DNA of 10,272 nt from an uncultured Clostridium sp. (lineage in GTDB: Bacteria > Bacillota > Clostridia > TANB77 > CAG-508), in the NCBI GenBank assembly GCA_900557475.1, contig USTA01000015.1, positions 1 to 10,272 on the forward strand. The letters are read 5' to 3'. This document shows positions 7,883 through 10,272 of the stretch, in pieces; the stretch's first letter is position 1; every line of letters starts with the position of its first letter. The notes under the pieces are model-generated. The model made no database searches. It had not been told where the DNA came from and worked only from the letters and a program-made list of their open reading frames with translations. Both the position numbers and the translations under genes were made by a program.

Positions 7883-10272
7883 ATTCTATTATATTTGCTG
7901 TTTCATTATTTATTACATTTGATTTATCATTTTTAGTTTCAGAAACTAAGTTTCCTAGTTGATCTATTAAATTTGTTAAAGTTTGCATATCTTCTCCAAA
8001 TAATTTCCAATCATAATTTTTACTAGAGTTTTTTACATTGTCATTAGCTTTTATAATTTCTTTTACCAAACCTTCTATGCTATCTGTATTAGTAATGTTT
8101 ATATTTCCTGCTGATTTAGAAAGTAAATTCGCTAATGCTTCACCCAATGTATTTCCTATTGCAATTTTATTTCCAGAAGCAACTACAACTCTTTTTAATG
8201 TTGGTTTTTGCTGTGTTGTTTCATTAATTAATTGTTGGAAAATCGGTTCAACATACAAAATTGTGTTATCAATTGGAACAGCTATTAATGATTTAATTAT
8301 TTTTGTTCCACTAACATTTAGGCTTGCTATTTCTGACCAAATATTTTCATCTTGATTAATTTGAGTCTCTATTTGCATTGGACCTAGTACATTGCTATCT
8401 GCTGGAAATTCATATAATCTAAGTTTTGACTCACCATTTTCATATGTTCCTACCATGTATGAAATCATATTTTGCTTTCCATAAGGTGTAAATGGTAATA
8501 TTAAACCTAAAATTTCTTCATCTTTATCAGTCAACTTACACATTGTATAGTAGCTATCCATCTCTGATGCTGTTTTTCCATTACTGTTTGATTTAGCAAT
8601 TTGCCAAATATCATTTCCTCTATATAGTACCTCTGGTTGTATATTATGATATTTTTGCATTATCTTTGCTTGAATATTATATAAATATTTTGGATATACA
8701 AAATGTTTACTTATATCTGATGGTATTGTCTCGTCTTTACTTGCAAAAAGTCCTGGATACATAGTGTTATAAGCCATTACAATTGGATCAGTTCTATCTG
8801 TTATATAAAACTTCATTGTTCCATCAAAAGCATTAACAATAACCTTAACTGAATTACGTATATAATTTATTATATGTCCATTTTCTAATTCAAGTTGCTG
8901 TGAGAATGGATAACTATTTGATGTTGTATATGCATCTATTACCCAGTATTGTTCTCCTGCATCATCAATTACTAAATAAGGATTTTCATCATATGTTAGA
9001 TATGGCATGATTGTTTTTGCACGATCTAATATGTTTCTATTTGTAATTATCCTACTTTCATCATTAACACTACCTGAAAAGGCAAGCTTCAAATCTCCTT
9101 CTTTAATTCCTAAAATAATTCTGTCAAAGAAATTTAATACAAGTCCAGCATCTCCTGTATATGTATAAGTTTGTTCATTACCTGTTTCTAAGTCTAAATA
9201 GTCAAATTCATTTTCGCTATTAGGATTGATTACAACTGCGTCTTTTGTTTCCATTCCAAAATAAATTCTAGGTTCTGAAATACTAATTGGACTATTTTTT
9301 GTATTTCCAAATTCTTTTTGAATGTTTTCTAAGTTACCTTCTTTATCTGTTTTTCCAGCACTTGTTATAACAGAACCATATCCATGAGTATATTCATATG
9401 TTTTGTTTGAATATGTTGTATTTTTATTTGAAATTTCTCTTGGTGTTACATATACAAGTGTTGGTAAATTATTTATTTCATAATTTTGAATTTGTGTATT
9501 TCTAAATGTATAATATCCTTTTGCAGTTTGACTACTTTCTAAGTCTTGTAAAACATTACTACTACTTACAATTCCTATATTATTTATTACATTTTTGTAT
9601 TTTTCGATTTCATTGTCAGATATTGTACCACTATACGGAACATTTTCTTCTGAAATATTTATTCCATATGCAATCTTTGTCTGTTTTATATTTTCTTCTA
9701 TATATTTTTGGTTTTTATCCAACTCATTTGAACCAACAAATATTAATTGATATCCTGCAAGCGTTACTGCTAGCATAACTAAATATACTGGTACAATTAG
9801 AAGGTTTCCCAAAACTCTTCTTGTACTTTTTTCTCTTAATGATTTATAAGCTCTAAAGATAGAATAGACTGTCAAAACTCCTAGTATTACATACCCCCAC
9901 AATTTTACAGTTACATCTGAAACTCCTGCACCATATAATTGATACTCTGCTGCATCACTTAGTTCTATACTTAAAAACTTTTCGTTTCCTATATTTTGAA
10001 CCATTCCAAAAATAATCATAAGTCCTAATAAAATTGCTATTAATTTTACTCTAGAACCTACTTTTCCAATAATATCACATTTTCTTATTGACTCTCTATC
10101 TACTCCCTCAAAGCTTTTATTTAAAACAATTAATGAGTATATAACTGTGTATATAATAGTAGCAACAACAACTACTAGTAAGTATATAATTATTGTATTT
10201 ATTAATGGTCTTACAAACATAAAATATGATATATCTAAATTAAAGACCTTGTCTGCTAGCCCAAACTTAGAG
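7881..10272 (-). CDS. UPF0182 family membrane protein, 5' end outside window
   Basis: This is a large membrane protein of unknown function (UPF0182 / COG1615). The frame stays open to the right edge, and the residues before the Met codon at 10220 (FNLDISYFMF) resemble the family DISFY-F motif, so that Met is internal. About 796 codons are visible of a typical 900-1000. Counting from Met 10220, hydrophobic helices lie near 6-33, 58-76, 105-122 and 136-162; further helices are expected beyond the window. The large C-terminal part, probably outside the membrane, has the family blocks GDLKLAFSGSVNDESRI, PYLTYDENPYLVIDDAGEQYWVIDAYTTSNSYPFSQ, NYIRNSVKVIVNAFDGTMKFYITDRTDPI, YPKYLYNIQAKIMQKYH and LPFTPYGKQNMISYM, then LYVEPIFQQ. 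The Asn/Lys-rich tail (from about 715) is less conserved. It is the upstream member of the pgsA-ligA operon. Family identity is firm; its job is unknown. Confidence 0.9.
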   Translation of the reverse strand, partial: SKFGLADKVFNLDISYFMFVRPLINTIIIYLLVVVVATIIYTVIYSLIVLNKSFEGVDRESIRKCDIIGKVGSRVKLIAILLGLMIIFGMVQNIGNEKFLSIELSDAAEYQLYGAGVSDVTVKLWGYVILGVLTVYSIFRAYKSLREKSTRRVLGNLLIVPVYLVMLAVTLAGYQLIFVGSNELDKNQKYIEENIKQTKIAYGINISEENVPYSGTISDNEIEKYKNVINNIGIVSSSNVLQDLESSQTAKGYYTFRNTQIQNYEINNLPTLVYVTPREISNKNTTYSNKTYEYTHGYGSVITSAGKTDKEGNLENIQKEFGNTKNSPISISEPRIYFGMETKDAVVINPNSENEFDYLDLETGNEQTYTYTGDAGLVLNFFDRIILGIKEGDLKLAFSGSVNDESRIITNRNILDRAKTIMPYLTYDENPYLVIDDAGEQYWVIDAYTTSNSYPFSQQLELENGHIINYIRNSVKVIVNAFDGTMKFYITDRTDPIVMAYNTMYPGLFASKDETIPSDISKHFVYPKYLYNIQAKIMQKYHNIQPEVLYRGNDIWQIAKSNSNGKTASEMDSYYTMCKLTDKDEEILGLILPFTPYGKQNMISYMVGTYENGESKLRLYEFPADSNVLGPMQIETQINQDENIWSEIASLNVSGTKIIKSLIAVPIDNTILYVEPIFQQLINETTQQKPTLKRVVVASGNKIAIGNTLGEALANLLSKSAGNINITNTDSIEGLVKEIIKANDNVKNSSKNYDWKLFGEDMQTLTNLIDQLGNLVSETKNDKSNVINNETANIIE

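Overview
The window appears to join two unrelated genomes. Bases 1 to about 1120 are roughly half G+C, with GGC/CGG/GAG-rich codon use typical of Lachnospiraceae-like Firmicutes. They carry the C-terminal bulk of a LytR-CpsA-Psr (LCP) protein and the ribosome binding site and first codons of a following gene. From about 1121 to the end the DNA is very A+T-rich (roughly a quarter to 30% G+C by eye) and encodes typical low-GC Clostridia proteins. The switch happens inside about 30 bases that read sensibly in both contexts: as the start of a gene on the left, and in another frame as the middle of RNase HI on the right. The RNase HI gene lacks its first third, including the first catalytic Asp. 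A contig chimera is the simplest explanation, although a real recombination scar cannot be excluded from sequence alone.

Right-hand part, left to right. (1) The 5'-truncated rnhA (+) is followed by a small hairpin-rich stretch and a strong intrinsic terminator. (2) On the minus strand, sigH (sporulation/transition-state sigma factor) has a perfect-consensus sigma-A promoter. It is followed, after a 12-bp hairpin, by tRNA-Thr(GGU) with encoded CCA and its own terminator. (3) Divergent from sigH, with a recognisable promoter, is rqcH, the ribosome-associated quality-control factor (NFACT family). (4) A bidirectional terminator separates rqcH from a convergent minus-strand operon. Read in the direction of transcription, the operon is a UPF0182 membrane protein (5' end beyond the window edge), pgsA (phosphatidylglycerophosphate synthase), ligA (NAD-dependent DNA ligase), an unrecognised 79-residue protein, and a 138-residue DUF4116-type repeat protein. 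Gaps are 42, 17, 22 and 35 bases.

The content is mostly core housekeeping: RNA/DNA hybrid removal, stationary-phase transcription, rescue of stalled ribosomes, acidic phospholipid synthesis and DNA nick sealing. SigH and PgsA closely match Bacillus/Clostridium family patterns, so an anaerobic, possibly spore-forming clostridial lineage is likely; I cannot name the species. I see no mobile element, CRISPR array or defence system. The points most worth checking are the junction, the hairpin-rich segment after rnhA, the sigH to tRNA-Thr read-through arrangement, and the two small uncharacterised genes behind ligA.
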